Shown here one piece after another: positions 5,618 to 6,970 of a stretch of DNA of 6,970 nt. Made by a program: the position numbers and the translations under genes. The notes below the pieces were generated by a model, which saw only the letters and a program-made list of their open reading frames with translations, ran no database searches and was not told the DNA's origin. Numbering within the stretch: position 1 is the stretch's first letter; every line of letters begins with the position of its first letter. Origin of the DNA: DATFML01 sp964571225 (lineage in GTDB: Bacteria; Pseudomonadota; Gammaproteobacteria; DATFLG01); the NCBI GenBank assembly GCA_964571225.1, contig CAZNBB010000162.1:1-6970 (forward strand), in the 5' to 3' direction.

Positions 5618-5828
5618 ATACTCTTCCCTCGGCGACCAAAGGGCCAGGCGCGCTCAAGCGCTTGCGTGGCTGGGTGCTTGGACGACTGGGGTATTGTCTC
5701 CCGCGAGGGCGCGGTGTAGACAGAAGGGGGGTCACTCCAGGCTGAACCTTATCGTAACTGTGGACCGCGTCGGCGTCGCGGACCGCTGAGGGCAGGACTA
5801 GAGGGTTAGCGTTGTTTTCAATCGAGCC
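5618..5828. other. Hairpin-rich gap downstream of dauA
   Basis: No gene is seen. The + strand contains a perfect palindrome CAAGCGCTTG (5655-5664), a compact stem GTCT-C-CCGCG around AGGG with CGCGG-TGT-AGAC (5696-5721), and GGACCGCG with CGCGGACC around a 7-base loop with one A-A mismatch (5762-5784). None has a T-run. As a 3' untranslated region of dauA, ending in the terminator that follows, it would be unusually structured. Confidence 0.45.
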
Positions 5829-5840
5829 GGACCTTTTTGG
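5819..5840 (-). repeat. Second-family repeat, copy 2 of 3
   Basis: The + strand reads CAATCGAGCCGGACC, then TTTTTGG. It matches the copy at 6399-6420 at 17 of 22 positions and the copy at 3755-3777 at all but one position of the 15-base core. Its right half forms most of the terminator hairpin downstream of dauA, so a dispersed repeat and a terminator coincide here. Confidence 0.5.
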
Positions 5841-5852
5841 TCCTTTCTTTTT
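5829..5852 (+). terminator. dauA: Rho-independent terminator downstream of dauA
   Basis: GGACC (5829-5833), loop TTTTT, GGTCC (5839-5843), then TTTCTTTTT (5844-5852). The stem is short but perfect and the T-rich tail is right for the + strand. It ends transcripts from dauA, whose stop lies about 210 bases upstream, just before they would run into the convergent exported-protein gene. The - strand lacks a T tail, so it does not serve that gene. Confidence 0.75.
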
Positions 5853-5857
5853 ATCCT

Positions 5858-6370
5858 TCACCTAAGGCGCTTCAGGACAACCCGGGCGATCTGTTTGGCT
5901 CGGCTCACCGCATCGGGGGTGGCGGCCGCGTTGCGGTTGATCACGATGGCGCTGCCATGCGCCAGTACGTGCAACTGAAAGTACCCGGTTGCCTTGGCAA
6001 GATAGGCGGCGCTACCAAGACCCTTGACCGGGACGAAGCTTGGCTTGGGAAGACCCGGAGGGGTGCTGGAAAGCATCTCCTTCTCCTGTCGCTGGACTTC
6101 CTTGGCGGCATTCGTGTAGTTCACGGGGCCTGCAATCAACATAAAGCCACTGCCGATGCCCTTGCCCGAATAGCGGCACATAGAGCCGGCGTTCGGCGCG
6201 CCGGCATATGTTTTCATCGAATGAGCGCGGAGCGTGCTGCCCATTATTTTGCCCGCCTCGTTGGCGCTAATCAGTTTACAGGCATCGATGCCTGCTGCCT
6301 GGCAAGTGGCGACGAACCCCAACGTGAAGGCGGCAATCAATGCGAACATACACCGACAGCATCTGGTCAT
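5858..6370 (-). CDS. Small exported protein of unknown function
   Basis: This is a 170-residue protein I do not recognise. Residues 1-25 look like a Sec signal peptide: a short basic start (MTRCCR), a hydrophobic core to about 22, and a likely cut after CQA (25), leaving about 145 residues in the periplasm or outside. VATC at 20-23 is a poor lipobox, so a lipoprotein is unlikely. The mature part begins IDACKLISANEAGKIMGS and contains SMCRYSG. Cys31 and Cys65 are the only cysteines left and could form a disulfide. That pattern (C-x-L-x-x-x-x-E-x-G near the start, then a C-x-Y turn) resembles small substrate-less periplasmic proteins of the DUF3558 type, but this is only a resemblance. The ATG has a perfect AGGAGG (6376-6381) five bases upstream, so translation should be strong. 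No partner gene is adjacent. Confidence 0.75.
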   Translation of the reverse strand: MTRCCRCMFALIAAFTLGFVATCQAAGIDACKLISANEAGKIMGSTLRAHSMKTYAGAPNAGSMCRYSGKGIGSGFMLIAGPVNYTNAAKEVQRQEKEMLSSTPPGLPKPSFVPVKGLGSAAYLAKATGYFQLHVLAHGSAIVINRNAAATPDAVSRAKQIARVVLKRLR

Positions 6371-6375
6371 GCTTT

Positions 6376-6381
6376 CCTCCT
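6376..6381 (-). promoter_or_regulatory. Strong Shine-Dalgarno of the exported protein
   Basis: The - strand reads AGGAGG, then AAAGC and ATG. It is the best ribosome binding site in the window and fixes the start at 6370. Confidence 0.8.
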
Positions 6382-6398
6382 GCCTTTGCTCTTCGTGT

Positions 6399-6420
6399 CA
6401 GTCGAGTCTGACCCTTCTGG
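6399..6420 (-). repeat. Second-family repeat, copy 3 of 3
   Basis: The + strand reads CAGTCGAGTCTGACCC, then TTCTGG; the - strand gives GGGTCAGACTCGACTG. It includes a small hairpin, GTCAG (6397-6401) with CTGAC (6408-6412). It lies in the leader of the exported-protein gene, about 30 bases before its start, so it would be part of that message. Confidence 0.5.
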
Positions 6421-6439
6421 TTATTGTCCGTTGTGATGC

Positions 6440-6458
6440 CTGGCTTCCTGGCAGCCAG
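6440..6458. other. Small hairpin in the leader of the exported-protein gene
   Basis: CTGGCT (6440-6445) pairs with AGCCAG (6453-6458) around a 7-base loop. It is upstream of the exported-protein gene on the - strand. A chance origin is possible. Confidence 0.3.
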
Positions 6459-6567
6459 TCTAAACCGTGCATTGTCCCAATTGTTCGTTCGGTTGAATGT
6501 CAATTTTACCGACAGCCGGCGTTGTTACCCGAAAAATCAAGAAAACGCCAACCATCCTGGGCGCTTG

Positions 6568-6591
6568 CAAATAGGGGACAGACCACGGTTT
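6568..6591 (+). repeat. REP-like repeat directly behind the RAYT gene
   Basis: CAAATAGGGGACAGACCACGGTTT contains the 17-mer GGGACAGACCACGGTTT (6575-6591) found in both arms at 1137-1203. Its outer part CAAATAG also matches the flank of the right arm there, apart from one extra G. It ends at the base before the transposase stop codon, the usual place for the REP sequences a RAYT acts on. Confidence 0.8.
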
Positions 6592-6970
6592 TCAGCGCTC
6601 GGGATCACGCCTTCTGGGGCGGCCGGGTTGCCCGGGCACTACCCGTCGCTTCAGCGTCCGGCCGATCTCTTCCTTGAAGCGATCATTGCCCAATACGAAG
6701 TTCCCGTTGGTGGCCGCTCGAATCTCGTCGATCAGCGCCCGCTCCATGTGGGCGCGGAACAGCGTTCGATACGCTCGTCTGCGCTTGGCGGGTTCGCAGC
6801 CCAGTGCCGTGTATTCCGCGTGCGAGGTCAGCAGCGGATCTTTCCCGCCCTGCCCGTTGGCCCGGAAACTTGACCAGGGATAGTCGGCGGGGTGCTCGAC
6901 CATGTTGGCACGAACCGGGTTCAACTCGATATAGCGGTAGCAGGCGAGCACATAACCCGCGTTTTGGGCC
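6592..6970 (-). CDS. REP-associated tyrosine transposase (RAYT), C-terminal part, runs off the window
   Basis: The last 125 residues and the stop (TGA, 6594-6592) are present; the start lies beyond the right edge. The fragment shows the RAYT/Y1-transposase tail: GYVLACYRYIELNPVRANMV, HPADYPWSSFRANGQGG, HAEYTALG, GNFVLGNDRFKEEIGRTLKRR, and a closing PGQPGRPRRR. The tyrosine of the RYIELNPVR motif is probably the nucleophile of this single-strand DNA transposase family. The paired histidines (HUH) that bind the metal would lie in the missing part. RAYTs recognise and cut REP sequences and are usually single-copy, chromosomally fixed genes. A REP-like copy abuts the stop codon and an inverted pair lies 5.4 kb away. 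What is visible is free of frameshifts, so the gene may be intact, but that cannot be confirmed. Confidence 0.88.
   Translation of the reverse strand, partial: AQNAGYVLACYRYIELNPVRANMVEHPADYPWSSFRANGQGGKDPLLTSHAEYTALGCEPAKRRRAYRTLFRAHMERALIDEIRAATNGNFVLGNDRFKEEIGRTLKRRVVPGQPGRPRRRDPER

Noticed and set aside
6299..6313. Lipobox (VATC) making the exported protein a lipoprotein
   Set aside because: Thr at the position before Cys is unusual for signal peptidase II, and a regular signal peptidase I site (CQA) follows immediately.
6498..6503. Perfect TTGACA -35 box on the - strand upstream of the exported-protein gene
   Set aside because: No acceptable -10 box lies 16-18 bases downstream on that strand, so a promoter is not called.

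Overview
The window reads as chromosomal DNA of a GC-rich proteobacterium, most likely beta- or gammaproteobacterial. Three things point that way: an O-glycosylation-ligase-like protein of the type found with exosortase A (XrtA/PEP-CTERM) systems, a close DauA-type SulP transporter, and a REP-associated tyrosine transposase (RAYT) with its characteristic short repeats. No rRNA, tRNA, CRISPR array or phage gene was seen. The species cannot be named from this sequence.

Layout, left to right. Positions 1-390 hold no gene. A YopT-like (peptidase family C58) cysteine protease is on the + strand at 391-1113. It converges on an exosortase-A-associated O-antigen-ligase-family membrane protein on the - strand (1244-2602). 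The 130 bp between them contain a REPIN-like inverted pair of short repeats and a perfect 12-bp tandem duplication. About 1.29 kb without a convincing gene follows (2603-3892); it is rich in inverted repeats, some of them strong. A complete dauA-like SulP transporter with a C-terminal STAS domain is on the + strand (3893-5617). A 240-bp hairpin-rich gap ends in a rho-independent terminator. Converging on it is a small exported protein of unknown function on the - strand (5858-6370). The right edge is the C-terminal part of a RAYT on the - strand (6592 to beyond the window), directly followed by a copy of the REPIN arm sequence.

The genes do not form one pathway. Each stands alone on alternating strands, and nothing looks like an operon. 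What ties the window together is the repeats: one family (core GGGACAGACCACGGTTT) sits beside the RAYT and forms an inverted pair 5.4 kb away, and a second family (CARTCGAGYCNGACC-like) occurs three times in the same orientation in three different gaps. The best candidates for something undescribed are this two-family repeat set with its RAYT, the structured 2.7-3.9 kb gap, and the stand-alone C58 protease.
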